From: Pseudomonas triticifolii
Lineage (GTDB): Bacteria > Pseudomonadota > Gammaproteobacteria > Pseudomonadales > Pseudomonadaceae
Length of the DNA stretch: 64,000 nucleotides
NCBI RefSeq assembly: GCF_014358015.1
Contig: NZ_JACONV010000001.1
Coordinates: 620,001 to 684,000, forward strand
Reading direction: 5' to 3'
The translations under genes were made by a program, and so were the position numbers. Of this stretch, positions 25,770 to 34,782 are shown one piece after another. How positions within the stretch are numbered: the first letter of the stretch is position 1; each line of letters begins with the position of its first letter. The notes below the pieces were generated by a model. It made no database searches, was not told where the DNA came from, and worked only from the letters and a program-made list of their open reading frames with translations.

Positions 25770-26471
25770 ATGATCGAGCGTTCCTTGAGCGTGTTAATCG
25801 TCGAAGACAACCTGGCCCTGGCGGCTAACATGTTCGACTATCTGGAAGCCTGCGGGCACACGCCCGACGCAGCACCGGATGGCAAGGCTGCCGTGCGCCT
25901 GCTCCTTGAGAATACCTATGACGTGATCGTGCTGGACTGGATGATGCCGCGCCTGGACGGCATCTCGCTGTTACGCCATCTTCGTAACGAGCTCAAAAAC
26001 CCGACGCCCGTGATGCTGCTCACCGCCAAGGATCAACTGGACGACAAGCTTGAAGGCTTCGAATCGGGGGCCGACGATTACATCGTCAAACCGCTGGCAC
26101 TCCCCGAGCTTGAGATTCGCCTTCGGGTACTGGCGGCCCGAAGCCAGTCAAGGCCACACCTGCGCCAGGTACTGCAGGTGGGTGATCTGACCTTCGATCT
26201 CGGCACACAAACCGTCGCGCGCGCCGGAAGGCAACTGCCCTTCTCGCCGATCAGGCGAACCCTTCTGGAGGTGCTGATGCGCAACTCGCCCGACGTCGTC
26301 ACCCGGTCTGAACTGGAGTCGCTGGTCTGGGGTGACCGGGTGCCGGACGGCGACCTGCTGCGCTCGCACATGCACCTGCTCAGACGGACCATCGATGGCG
26401 ACTGTGCCGCCGAGGACAAGCTGCTGCACACTGTCGCAGGTGTGGGCTTTCGTCTGTGTGCGCTGCCATGA
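25770..26471 (+). CDS. Two-component response regulator, OmpR/PhoB family
   Basis: 233 residues. Receiver domain (1-120) with acidic pocket VEDN, phosphoacceptor aspartate in VIVLDWMMPRLDG, conserved threonine in LLTAKD and lysine in YIVKPLALPEL. The C-terminal winged helix (about 135-230) contains PIRRTLLEVLMRNSPDVVTR and RSHMHLLRRTID. Its stop overlaps the start of the histidine kinase gene (ATGA), so the pair is translationally coupled. Confidence 0.93.
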   Translation: MIERSLSVLIVEDNLALAANMFDYLEACGHTPDAAPDGKAAVRLLLENTYDVIVLDWMMPRLDGISLLRHLRNELKNPTPVMLLTAKDQLDDKLEGFESGADDYIVKPLALPELEIRLRVLAARSQSRPHLRQVLQVGDLTFDLGTQTVARAGRQLPFSPIRRTLLEVLMRNSPDVVTRSELESLVWGDRVPDGDLLRSHMHLLRRTIDGDCAAEDKLLHTVAGVGFRLCALP

Positions 26472-27784
26472 TCGACTTTTTTGGCAGCCGAGGCAGCCTG
26501 CACCGATTGATCAGCCTGATTCTGGTCGGGTTTGGTCTGCTCATGACGACCGGGCTTGGAACTCAGGCATTCATGAGCCAGGAGCTTATTGACCATCCTG
26601 TCTGGAAGGAACTGCTGGAGACCGCCACCCAAAGCGTCCTGAAGTCCAACGCACAGACCGACACGCAGGACCTGGGCAGAATCCGCATCTGGACAGTGAA
26701 CAGCGACACACCGGCAGCAGGCATTCCTGCTGAATTCACAGCGCTTGCGCCGGGCTATTACAGCGAAGGTGATCTGGACAACGATTACTGGTTTCCTGGA
26801 GACTCGGACTATGCCGTGCTGGTGACGGCACTGGGCAACGGGCGCATGATCGCCGCCATCGATATCAGCGATCTTGAACATGAGCAGAACCGGATCGCGC
26901 TGATCGGCGCGGTTTACCTGATCCTGAATCTGGTCCTGATCATCTGCGCGATTGCCTGGCTGTACGTGCGCATGCGGCGTCCGGTTCAGGAGCTGGCGCA
27001 GCGCATGAAACAACTGGATCCGGAGCGGCCTGCGCAGCGCCTGCCAGTGCACTACGTTCAGCAAGAGCTTCAGGAAATCGCCAGCGGCATCAATGCTCAC
27101 CTGGAGCGAGTCGAACAGTTCATGACCCGCGAGCGCAGCCTGCTGGATCAGGCCAGTCATGAGTTCCGCACGCCGATTGCCGTGATCAGCGGCGCACTGG
27201 ATGTTCTGGAACGGCAGACATTGCCTGCCAGCGCCGCGCCGCCCTTGCAGCGCATGCGCGCCACCGTGGAAAACCTGACCGAAATCATGGTCGCTCTGCT
27301 GTATCTGTCTCGCGAACCCAAGGTGACCAGACCGGACGACCCCATCGAGCTGGACCGCCTGTTACCCGCACTGATCAAAGACCATGAACACTTGTTGGAC
27401 GGTAAACCGGTCCGGTTCTCCATCAACATTCATGACACCCTCACCCTGCACGCCCCGGAGGCCATGTTGCGCATCGCCATCGGCAATCTGCTGCGCAATG
27501 CCGCCGAAAATACCTACGACGGCACCATCGTGGTCCGGCTCAAGGCCGGCATCGTCAGCGTGACCGACTCTGGCGAAGGCTTTGACACGGCCGAAGCCTC
27601 CCGGCGCTACCTGACCATGGTCAGGCAGTCGACCAAGGCCGGCACGGGAAAAGGACTGGGGCTGTTTCTGGTGCGGCGCATCTGTGATCGTTTTCACTGG
27701 CGCCTGACACTGGAATCGATGCCGACGCTGGGCACGTGTGCGATTCTGGATTTCAGCACGCCCAGTCTAGATAACGACACTTGA
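26468..27784 (+). CDS. Two-component sensor histidine kinase
   Basis: 438 residues. Two membrane spans (about 12-32 and 140-165, the latter LIGAVYLILNLVLIICAIAW) enclose a ~110-residue periplasmic sensor region. A short HAMP-like linker follows, then the H box ASHEFRTPIAV with the phosphoaccepting histidine, N box NLLRNAAEN, G1 DSGEGFD and G2 GTGKGLGLFL. The signal is unknown; the neighbouring MipA/OmpV gene suggests an envelope-related stimulus. Convergent with araH. Confidence 0.93.
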   Translation: MIDFFGSRGSLHRLISLILVGFGLLMTTGLGTQAFMSQELIDHPVWKELLETATQSVLKSNAQTDTQDLGRIRIWTVNSDTPAAGIPAEFTALAPGYYSEGDLDNDYWFPGDSDYAVLVTALGNGRMIAAIDISDLEHEQNRIALIGAVYLILNLVLIICAIAWLYVRMRRPVQELAQRMKQLDPERPAQRLPVHYVQQELQEIASGINAHLERVEQFMTRERSLLDQASHEFRTPIAVISGALDVLERQTLPASAAPPLQRMRATVENLTEIMVALLYLSREPKVTRPDDPIELDRLLPALIKDHEHLLDGKPVRFSINIHDTLTLHAPEAMLRIAIGNLLRNAAENTYDGTIVVRLKAGIVSVTDSGEGFDTAEASRRYLTMVRQSTKAGTGKGLGLFLVRRICDRFHWRLTLESMPTLGTCAILDFSTPSLDNDT

Positions 27785-27791
27785 ACGAAAC

Positions 27792-27826
27792 AAAAAAATG
27801 CCCTTGCCAGGTTTACTGACAAGGGC
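27792..27826 (-). terminator. Rho-independent terminator of the araFGH operon
   Basis: Read on the minus strand, an 11-base stem with one mismatch (27826-27816 with 27810-27800, GCCCTTG/CAAGGGC core) is followed by a run of T residues (complement of the A-run at 27792-27798). It starts 25 bases after the araH stop. On the plus strand it could weakly terminate the histidine kinase message too. Confidence 0.85.
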
Positions 27827-27850
27827 GTTTCTGACCAGACCTGAGGCGTC

Positions 27851-28816
27851 CTAGCGGCGCTTCATCCGGTCGATAATCACCGCCAGTAACAGGATCGTGC
27901 CGCGAATCACATACTGGTAGAAGGTGTCGATGTTCTTCAGGTTCATCGCGTTCTCGATGATCGCCAGAATCAGCACACCAGCAATGACGTGACGAATCAT
28001 GCCGATGCCGCCGCTAAGCGATACACCGCCCAGTACGCAAGCCGAGATCACCGTCAATTCGAAACCTTGGCCGACCATGGGCTGGCCCGAGGTCATGCGC
28101 GAGGCAAGCACCACGCCTGCCAGCGCGCCAATCAGACCGTGCACGGCGAAAATGATGATCTTGGTGCGATCAACATGCACGCCCGCCAGCAACGCCGCTT
28201 CCTGGTTGCCACCAATGGCCATCGTGTTGCGCCCGTAGGTGGTGTAGTTGAGCAGCCAACCGAAGAAGATGAAGCAGACGATGGTGATGAGGATCGGCAC
28301 CGGCACGCCATACAGCTGGCCGTTGCCGAACACGAAGAAGTCTTCGTTGGAAACGCCCACGGCCTTGCCGTTGGAGAAGATGTACGCCAGGCCACGCACG
28401 ATCTGCATGGTCGCCAGCGTGGCGATCAGGGCGTTGATCCTGAGCTTGGCAATCACGATCCCGTTGATCAGTCCTACGACCAGGCCCATGGCCAATGCCG
28501 CGGACACGCCGAGGAATATGCTGTCGGTGTCACGGATCACGATACTGGCGATCACGCCGGAGCACGCCAGTACCGAGCCGATCGACAGATCGAAGTGGCC
28601 GGACGCAAGGCAGTAAAGCATGGTGCACGCTGCGATACCCACAGTGGAGATCGCCAGGCCCAGGCCGCGCATGTTCAAGGGCGACATGAAGTTGTCGATG
28701 AACACCGCGCAGAGCACGAAGATGCCCACAGCGGCCAGCAGCATGACCCACTCATCGGCAAAACGTCGCAGGTTCAAGCCCTGACGGGGAGCCCGCAGGC
28801 TGGATTCGGTAGACAT
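27851..28816 (-). CDS. araH: L-arabinose-type ABC transporter permease (AraH)
   Basis: 321 residues from the ATG at 28816, which has AGAGGTG upstream; the frame is open eight codons further. Multiple membrane spans of the ribose/arabinose permease family: TVGIAACTMLYCLASGHFDL, GVPVPILITIVCFIFFGWLL, and the conserved cytoplasmic TTYGRNTMAIGGNQEAALLAG. It forms the sugar channel together with AraG and is the last gene of araFGH. Sugar specificity (L-arabinose, possibly D-galactose or fucose) is inferred from the AraF-like partner. Confidence 0.9.
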   Translation of the reverse strand: MSTESSLRAPRQGLNLRRFADEWVMLLAAVGIFVLCAVFIDNFMSPLNMRGLGLAISTVGIAACTMLYCLASGHFDLSIGSVLACSGVIASIVIRDTDSIFLGVSAALAMGLVVGLINGIVIAKLRINALIATLATMQIVRGLAYIFSNGKAVGVSNEDFFVFGNGQLYGVPVPILITIVCFIFFGWLLNYTTYGRNTMAIGGNQEAALLAGVHVDRTKIIIFAVHGLIGALAGVVLASRMTSGQPMVGQGFELTVISACVLGGVSLSGGIGMIRHVIAGVLILAIIENAMNLKNIDTFYQYVIRGTILLLAVIIDRMKRR

Positions 28817-28857
28817 ACGCACCTCTTTTTTATTGTTCATGGTCCAGGACCAGTTGT

Positions 28858-30381
28858 TCAGCCGCGCGTGCGTGGCAGAGCCAGTTGCAGGAGTCGCGAC
28901 TCTTCAGCCTCGTCGCGGTTGAGTTCACCGGTAATGGCACCTTCGCTCATCACCAGAATGCGGTCGGAAATGCCCATCACCTCCATCAGGTCGCTGGACA
29001 CCACGATCACGGCAATGCCGTCGGCCACCAGGTTGTGAATGATCTGATAGATCTCGGACTTGGCACCGATGTCGATCCCGCGGGTCGGCTCATCGAGCAA
29101 CAGCACCTTCATCGGCATCGACAGCCAGCGGCCCAGAATGGCCTTTTGCTGGTTGCCACCTGAGAGGTACATGATCTGCTGGTCAGGCGAAGGCGTTTTG
29201 ACGTTCATCGCCTGAATCTGGCCCTTCGCGTTGTCGCGCTCCCAGCGTCCCTGAATCAGGCAGCCGAGGCTGACGTGTAGAGGGCGGGCACCGATGTTGA
29301 TGTTTTCAGCCACACTGGAAAGCGGCACGATGCCTTCCTTTTTGCGATCCTCCGGGCAGAGCAGAATGCCGGCAGCGATGGCGTCACGCGGGGATTTGAG
29401 CGTCAGCGGCTTGCCGTCCAGTTGCAGTGAACCGGCTGTGCTGCGGGTCAGCCCGGACAGCAGGCGAAACAGCTCGGTACGACCGGCGCCGACCAGACCG
29501 AAGAAGCCCAGCACCTCGCCCTTCTCGACCGCAAAACTGACGGGCTCCTGCAATCCAGGCCCGGTCAGGCCGGTTACCCGAAGACTCGGTCCTTGATGCT
29601 GACGTGGACGGTAGTTATAAATGTCCTGGATGTCGCGCCCGACCATGCAAGTCACCAGGCGGTCGTGGTCCAGATCGGCCATCTGTTCGAACGTGCGCAC
29701 AAAACGCCCATCCTTGAAAACGGTCACCGCATCGCAAACACGGAAGATTTCTTCCATGCGGTGCGACACGTAAAGGATGACCCGACCCTCATCACGCAAG
29801 CGCACGATGATCGCCATCAGGCGGTCGATTTCGCGTGCTGAGAGGCTGCTGGTCGGTTCGTCGAATGCAATCACATGGGCACTACGCGACATGGCCTTGG
29901 CGATTTCTACCAGTTGCCGCTGACCCAGTGACAAATCACCCAGTCGCGTACCAGGATCGATCTCATCAGCCAGCCCCTTGAGCAATTCGGCCGCCCGCCG
30001 CCGCATGGCACCTCGATTGATCAAACCGAAGCGGTTCGGCATATGGCCCAACAGCAGGTTTTCGGCGACGGTCATTTCCGGCACCAGATGCAGTTCCTGG
30101 TGAATCACCGCAACGCCGGCCGCGATGCTGTCGGCTGTGGATTTGAACTGGTAAGCCTGATCGCCAATCTGCAGCGAGCCGCTATTGGGCTGATAGGAGC
30201 CGCCCAGAATTTTAAGCAACGTGGACTTGCCCGCGCCGTTCTCGCCCATCAGCGCATGAACACTGCCGGGACGCGCTTCGAAGCTGATGTCCGACAGCGC
30301 TTTCACGCCGGGGAACACCTTGCCGATGCCGTTGAAGCGCAGGGCACCTGTTGTGGTATTCGTTTTGATAGCCTGTTGCAT
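28858..30381 (-). CDS. araG: L-arabinose-type ABC transporter ATPase (AraG), two nucleotide-binding domains
   Basis: About 507 residues. Two fused ATPase domains: the first has Walker A GENGAGKSTLLK, signature LSLGQRQLVEIAKAM and Walker B VIAFDEPTSSL; the second has a degenerate Walker A (GLVGAGRTEL), signature LSGGNQQKAILGRWL and Walker B VLLLDEPTRGIDIG. This is the usual AraG/RbsA/MglA architecture. The ATG at 30381 follows a strong GAGGAGG; an in-frame GTG three codons earlier is less likely. Middle gene of araFGH. Confidence 0.92.
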   Translation of the reverse strand: MQQAIKTNTTTGALRFNGIGKVFPGVKALSDISFEARPGSVHALMGENGAGKSTLLKILGGSYQPNSGSLQIGDQAYQFKSTADSIAAGVAVIHQELHLVPEMTVAENLLLGHMPNRFGLINRGAMRRRAAELLKGLADEIDPGTRLGDLSLGQRQLVEIAKAMSRSAHVIAFDEPTSSLSAREIDRLMAIIVRLRDEGRVILYVSHRMEEIFRVCDAVTVFKDGRFVRTFEQMADLDHDRLVTCMVGRDIQDIYNYRPRQHQGPSLRVTGLTGPGLQEPVSFAVEKGEVLGFFGLVGAGRTELFRLLSGLTRSTAGSLQLDGKPLTLKSPRDAIAAGILLCPEDRKKEGIVPLSSVAENINIGARPLHVSLGCLIQGRWERDNAKGQIQAMNVKTPSPDQQIMYLSGGNQQKAILGRWLSMPMKVLLLDEPTRGIDIGAKSEIYQIIHNLVADGIAVIVVSSDLMEVMGISDRILVMSEGAITGELNRDEAEESRLLQLALPRTRG

Positions 30382-30433
30382 GACACCCACCTCCTCGCGC
30401 GATTGAGGGGCCTGTTTCAGCCCCCCGTTCAGC

Positions 30434-31447
30434 TCACTTCCACAAACCGATCTTGGTCAGTTCTTCCTGGAAGTTGGCGCGAGTGATCAGCGTCACGTCG
30501 TCCATGGCGGTGTACTTGGGCGGCTCTTTACCGTCCTTGATCCAGTCGTACATGTATTTGGCGGTGTTGTAGCCTTCCTTGTCCGGGCTAGGCAGCATCG
30601 AACCAAAGAAGCCGCTTTTCTTTTTCTTCAGCTCATCAATCGCGTCAGTGCCGTTGATACCGATACCGATCACGTTGTCCGCGCTGAACCCGTTGCTGGC
30701 CGTGGCGCGCACGCCGCCCAGTACGGTGTTGTCGTTCATGCCACCGATGATCAGGTTTTTCGCGTCACCAGGCAGCTTGGGCAGCGCCGAGTTGGTGGCG
30801 TCCATACTGCCAGGCACATCAAGGGTTTTCTGAGCGGTGAAGAGGATGTTCTTCTCAGGCAGACCGGCTTTTTTCAACGCATCGACAGAACCATCGGTGC
30901 GCTTCTTGCCAGTGTCCAGCTCGTTGTAGGTGTTGATGATTGCGTAGGTACCCTTCCAGCCACCCTCATCCCACTTGCGGTTCTTGGCTTCGGTGGCCAT
31001 CGCGGCACCCTGCTTCTGGCCGACTTCAAAGGCGGCCATGCCCAGATAAGGCACGTCCTCCATGAATTTGCCACTGGCATCGACGAAGCGATCATCGACG
31101 GCCATGACTTTCAGACCCAGTGCCTTGGCCTTGGCCACGATAGCCGGGCCGAGCGAGACATCAGGCGGGCAAATCACGAAACCCTTGGCGCCGTTGGCTG
31201 CAAGGTTGTCGATGGCGGCCAGGGTTTTCTCACCGTCCGGCACGGCGATCTTGAGCACGGTGAAGCCGTGGTCCTTGCCTGCTTTCTCGGCAAAGGCCCA
31301 CTCGGTCTGAAACCAGGGCTCTTCAGCTTGCTTGACCAGAAAGCCGATTTTGATCTCTTCGGCAGCGTAAGTGATACCACTCATGCCCAGGATGGCAGTG
31401 GTGACAGCGGCACAGCAGAGGGAACGAATCCCGTGACGACTCAACAT
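30434..31447 (-). CDS. araF: L-arabinose-binding periplasmic protein (AraF)
   Basis: 337 residues. Signal peptide ending near GITYAAEE, then EEIKIGFLVKQAEEPWFQTE, the N-terminal strand and ligand-contact segment of AraF (Lys and Trp in KQAEEPWF). Other landmarks are VAKAKALGLKVMAVDDRFVD, INTYNELDTGKKRTDGS and GGMNDNTVLGGVRA, which line the sugar site. An excellent AAGGAG ribosome site precedes the ATG. First gene of araFGH; a repeated operator-like motif is 85 bases upstream. Confidence 0.92.
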   Translation of the reverse strand: MLSRHGIRSLCCAAVTTAILGMSGITYAAEEIKIGFLVKQAEEPWFQTEWAFAEKAGKDHGFTVLKIAVPDGEKTLAAIDNLAANGAKGFVICPPDVSLGPAIVAKAKALGLKVMAVDDRFVDASGKFMEDVPYLGMAAFEVGQKQGAAMATEAKNRKWDEGGWKGTYAIINTYNELDTGKKRTDGSVDALKKAGLPEKNILFTAQKTLDVPGSMDATNSALPKLPGDAKNLIIGGMNDNTVLGGVRATASNGFSADNVIGIGINGTDAIDELKKKKSGFFGSMLPSPDKEGYNTAKYMYDWIKDGKEPPKYTAMDDVTLITRANFQEELTKIGLWK

Positions 31448-31531
31448 AGCTAACTCCTTATTTTTATTGAATAGCTACAGCGTTCAGCAAGGTGGCGGTT
31501 TTCGAGTGCAGATGCGCCTGAAAACCGATTC

Positions 31532-31557
31532 AATAGTCATACCATATTATGAATGAC
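31532..31557. promoter_or_regulatory. Operator-like site upstream of araF
   Basis: AATAGTCATACCA (31532-31544), part of an interrupted inverted repeat GTCAT...ATGAC (31536-31557). Nearly identical 13-mers stand before galM at 33485 and 33411. Likely bound by the GntR regulator of this locus. Confidence 0.55.
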
Positions 31558-31633
31558 CGCAATGTAACCGAATGTCACGTCAAGCAGGGCACCCTGCCCG
31601 ACCACACCTGACCTCGCCGCCAGACGTCCGAAA

Positions 31634-32506
31634 TCAACCTGCAAAACGGCTGCATTTCTGACCTTCAATGCCGACCTCGGCCATTAAAACTGCGCCGTCG
31701 AACTCACCCTCAGCGTCGGCAGGCATAGCGCTGGTCACGTACAACGTCTTCAGGTCCGGACCACCGAACACGCAACTGGTGGGATGGCTCACCGGCAGGT
31801 CGATCTCTTGATCAACACTGCCGTCAGGTGCAAAACGGATCAGACAACCCCCGCCCCAACGCGCATTCCAGACATAACCCTCGGCATCCATCGCCGAGCC
31901 ATCGGGAGAGCCGCGCGACTGCCCGGCAGCCCAGACCTGACGCGGGCCAAGGGTGCCGTCTGGCAAAATCGGGTACTGATAGATGACTTCATCCAGGGTG
32001 TCAGCGCTGTACAGCACGTCTCCCGAGGCATTCCACAACAAGGTGTTGACGATGCCCTGCCCGTCGAGCAGCCGCGTGACGCTCGCATCGGGATCGACAC
32101 GAAACAGCCCGCCCGAACGGCGAACCAGCGCAACATCGCCGCCCTGAGCATCGATATTGTTCTGCATGCTGCCCAGCCACAGACGGCCCTGCGTATCGCA
32201 GCGCGATTCATTGGCGCGGTTGCCGGACACCGGATCCGCGACACAGAACAGCGAGAGGGAAGTTTTGATGGCGTTCAGATCAAGGCGATAGACGCCGCTG
32301 GCCAGCGTGACCAGCGCATCGCCCTGCGCGGTCGGTATGAAGGCGGACACCGGCTCGGGCATTCGCCACTGCCGATACTCGCCATTGACGAGCCTGCAGG
32401 CCAGGAAGCCTGCGATATCAACCCAGTAAAGGGCCTGCTGTTCGACGTCCCAGAAGGAGCCTTCGCCCAGCTTGAATCGGTGCTCGGAGACGGGCAACCA
32501 GTTCAT
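31634..32506 (-). CDS. SMP-30/gluconolactonase family sugar lactonase
   Basis: 290 residues forming a six-bladed propeller. Metal-site landmarks include the glutamate in KLGEGSFWDVEQQALYWVD, the asparagine in RANESRCDTQGRLWLGSM, NTLLWNASGDVLYSADT and the aspartate in SRGSPDGSAMDAEGYVWNA. The enzyme would open a sugar-acid lactone (arabinono-, galactono- or xylonolactone) in the oxidative, non-phosphorylating route used by pseudomonads. It is 74 bases downstream of the GntR gene on the same strand and next to a sugar importer, which supports the role. Downstream dehydratase and dehydrogenase genes are not in this window. Confidence 0.88.
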   Translation of the reverse strand: MNWLPVSEHRFKLGEGSFWDVEQQALYWVDIAGFLACRLVNGEYRQWRMPEPVSAFIPTAQGDALVTLASGVYRLDLNAIKTSLSLFCVADPVSGNRANESRCDTQGRLWLGSMQNNIDAQGGDVALVRRSGGLFRVDPDASVTRLLDGQGIVNTLLWNASGDVLYSADTLDEVIYQYPILPDGTLGPRQVWAAGQSRGSPDGSAMDAEGYVWNARWGGGCLIRFAPDGSVDQEIDLPVSHPTSCVFGGPDLKTLYVTSAMPADAEGEFDGAVLMAEVGIEGQKCSRFAG

Positions 32507-32580
32507 GAAAATGTCCTTTGTTATTGTTGTAAAAGGTACTTTTCAGTGTGATGCAATCATCGCAACAGTATTTCTGGCGT

Positions 32581-33300
32581 TCACGACGCGCCGTCAGAGG
32601 TGCCTTTCTGTCGCGCAAAGTAGGTGTCGATCACCTCCGCCGCCTGCTCAATCAGACTCATGCAGGCCCACACCCCACGGCCCGCATCGCGAGTGGCGAT
32701 GGCCTCGGCCAACTCCCTGTGCAACGGCAGGGTCTTGCCCAACTGGCCCGGCATACCCGACGTCACTTCGAACGATACAGCCAGTAACGCCCCCAGGGCC
32801 GGCAGCATCTGTTCGATGAACCGGTTATGACTGGCCGCCAGCACCGCTTCATGAAAATGCCGATCCGCCAGGTTGTAATCACCCTTGTCCGTCACCGAAG
32901 CCTCAAGCAAACGATACGCTTCCCGAATCTCTTGAATCTGTTGTGCCGAAGCCCGTTCGCATGCCCAACGCACTGCCATCGGCTCGATGGTCCTGCGCAG
33001 ATCCAGCAGATCCTTGACGAACGCTTCAGGTAGCCCCTTGCGCGCCAGCCAACCAACGACCTGCGGGTCGAAAAGGTTCCACGACCGCAACGGCAACACG
33101 CGCGTCCCGACTTTGGGTCCGACCTCCAGCAGCCCTTTGGCCACCAACGTCTTTATCGCCTCACGCAGCACCGTGCGGCTGACACCCAGCTCTTCGCACA
33201 GCGCGGCTTCCACTTTCAGCGTCTGCCCCGGCAACACATTGCCGGCCGCAATCCAGGCACCCAGCCAGTCCACCGTCGATGCGTGGAAATTACTGCTCAT
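32581..33300 (-). CDS. GntR family (FCD subfamily) regulator of the sugar locus (DgoR-like)
   Basis: About 239 residues from the ATG at 33300. Winged helix with VSRTVLREAIKTLVAKGLLE, then the connector WNLFDPQVVGWLARKG typical of DgoR-like sugar-acid regulators. The FCD domain keeps its metal ligands (ADRHFHEAVLAASHNRF; LPLHRELAEA). An open frame extends to 33363, but that stretch contains an ATACCA-type motif (33347-33354) and looks like promoter, supporting the shorter start. It is flanked by the importer, lactonase and galM; a sugar acid is a plausible ligand. Confidence 0.88.
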   Translation of the reverse strand: MSSNFHASTVDWLGAWIAAGNVLPGQTLKVEAALCEELGVSRTVLREAIKTLVAKGLLEVGPKVGTRVLPLRSWNLFDPQVVGWLARKGLPEAFVKDLLDLRRTIEPMAVRWACERASAQQIQEIREAYRLLEASVTDKGDYNLADRHFHEAVLAASHNRFIEQMLPALGALLAVSFEVTSGMPGQLGKTLPLHRELAEAIATRDAGRGVWACMSLIEQAAEVIDTYFARQKGTSDGAS

Positions 33301-33410
33301 ATCCCGATGCCCTGCATGGCGATTCAAGCGATCGAAGGTAATCATCATACCAATGACTGTCAAACTGACTGATGGTCGTCAGCCGGGCAAACGGAACGCC
33401 TGCATTACTA

Positions 33411-33423
33411 AATAGTATTACAA
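33411..33423. promoter_or_regulatory. Operator-like site in the GntR-galM intergenic region (degenerate copy)
   Basis: AATAGTATTACAA matches the araF and galM sites (AATAGTCWTACCA) at ten of thirteen positions. Lies about 110 bases from each divergent start. Confidence 0.4.
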
Positions 33424-33484
33424 TTAATTTTTCAAGCAGCATTTTTTGGGCTATAAATCCTTCCATCGGATAAAAAGCCGATCA

Positions 33485-33497
33485 AATAGTCTTACCA
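33485..33497. promoter_or_regulatory. Operator-like site upstream of galM
   Basis: AATAGTCTTACCA differs at one position from the araF copy (AATAGTCATACCA). It is centred about 32 bases before the galM start, where a repressor would block the promoter or initial transcription. Confidence 0.5.
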
Positions 33498-33522
33498 ATA
33501 AAAATAAAAGCGGGTAGAACAG

Positions 33523-34671
33523 ATGAAAAAGCATGCTCTTCTCAGCACCCTTGGACTGTCTCTCATGATCAGCACGTTGACCGCGCACGCCGCGACGCTT
33601 TCCAGCGAACACAGCAACTTCGGGCAACTGCCTGATGGCACGGCCGTCGAGAAGTACACCCTGCGCAACAGCCACGGCGTTCAAGCCAGCATCATTACCT
33701 ACGGCGCCACCTTGCAATCGCTGCTGGTCCCGGATAAAGCGGGCAAGGTGGAAGACATCGTGCTGGGCTTCGACGATGTGCAGGGCTACCAGAACAACGG
33801 CACGGTGTACTTCGGCGCCACCATCGGTCGGTTCGGCAATCGGCTGGCAGGCGGCAAATTTACGCTGGACGGCAAGACCTATCAGGTGCCGCTCAACGAC
33901 AAGACCAACGCGCTGCACGGCGGCAATCAGGGTTTCGACAAACGACTCTGGAAAGCTGAGGAGGCGAAGACCGGTGAGTCGGTCGGCGTGAAACTGACCT
34001 ATGTCTCCCCGGACGGCGAGATGGGCTTTCCCGGCACGCTGACCACCGAAGTCACCTACAGCCTTAACGAGAAAAACGAGCTGAAGATCGACTACCGTGC
34101 AACCACGGATAAACCCACTGTGCTGAACCTGACCAACCACAGCTACTTCAATCTGGCGGGCGCAGGCAGCGGCGATATTCTCAAGCAGGTCGCCACGTTG
34201 CACGCCTCGCACTACACGCCGGTCAACGACAAGCTGATCCCGACTGGCGAACTGCCTGCCGTCAAGGGCACGCCCATGGACTTCCTCAAGCCCACTGCCT
34301 TTGGTCGGCACATCAAGGAAGACAATCAGCAACTCAAGTACGCCGAACCCAAGCAAGGCGGCTTTGACTTCAACTGGGTCCTCGACACCAAGGGTGACGT
34401 GAAGAAGCTGGCCGCTGAAGTCACCGATCCACAGTCGGGCCGCACACTGCAATTGTTCACCACCGAACCCGGCGTACAGCTCTACACCGGCAACTTCCTG
34501 GATGGCAGCATTCATGGCAAGGGTGGCAAGGTGTACCCGCACTGGGGCGCGTTCACACTGGAAACCCAGCACTACCCGGACGCGCCTAATCAGCCGAAAT
34601 TCCCGAGCACTCGACTCGATCCAGGCAAGGCCTACACCCAGACCACCGTCTTCAAATTCGTCAACAACTGA
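33523..34671 (+). CDS. galM: Aldose 1-epimerase (mutarotase), exported
   Basis: 382 residues. Signal peptide (STLGLSLMISTLTAHAAT), so the enzyme is periplasmic, unlike enterobacterial GalM. Catalytic residues are visible: substrate histidines in NDKTNALHGGNQGFDKR and LTNHSYFNLAG, and the general base glutamate in LFTTEPGVQLYTGN. It interconverts alpha and beta anomers of aldoses (galactose, arabinose), making the proper anomer available to uptake or oxidation. Divergent from the GntR regulator; a hairpin follows the stop. Confidence 0.92.
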   Translation: MKKHALLSTLGLSLMISTLTAHAATLSSEHSNFGQLPDGTAVEKYTLRNSHGVQASIITYGATLQSLLVPDKAGKVEDIVLGFDDVQGYQNNGTVYFGATIGRFGNRLAGGKFTLDGKTYQVPLNDKTNALHGGNQGFDKRLWKAEEAKTGESVGVKLTYVSPDGEMGFPGTLTTEVTYSLNEKNELKIDYRATTDKPTVLNLTNHSYFNLAGAGSGDILKQVATLHASHYTPVNDKLIPTGELPAVKGTPMDFLKPTAFGRHIKEDNQQLKYAEPKQGGFDFNWVLDTKGDVKKLAAEVTDPQSGRTLQLFTTEPGVQLYTGNFLDGSIHGKGGKVYPHWGAFTLETQHYPDAPNQPKFPSTRLDPGKAYTQTTVFKFVNN

Positions 34672-34681
34672 GGCAGCCGGT

Positions 34682-34712
34682 CGCGCAGCCCTTGTCTATC
34701 AAGGGTTGCGCG
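34682..34712 (+). terminator. Terminator-like hairpin after galM
   Basis: A 13-bp stem with one G-T pair (CGCGCAGCCCTTG at 34682-34694 with 34700-34712) and a five-base loop begins 11 bases after the galM stop. The following TTATGAT is only weakly T-rich. Confidence 0.65.
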
Positions 34713-34782
34713 TTATGATCTGTGGGTCGCGCAGTAAAGGAGTACGACATTCCCCCACCCTCCCAACATAGAGGATGACGAC

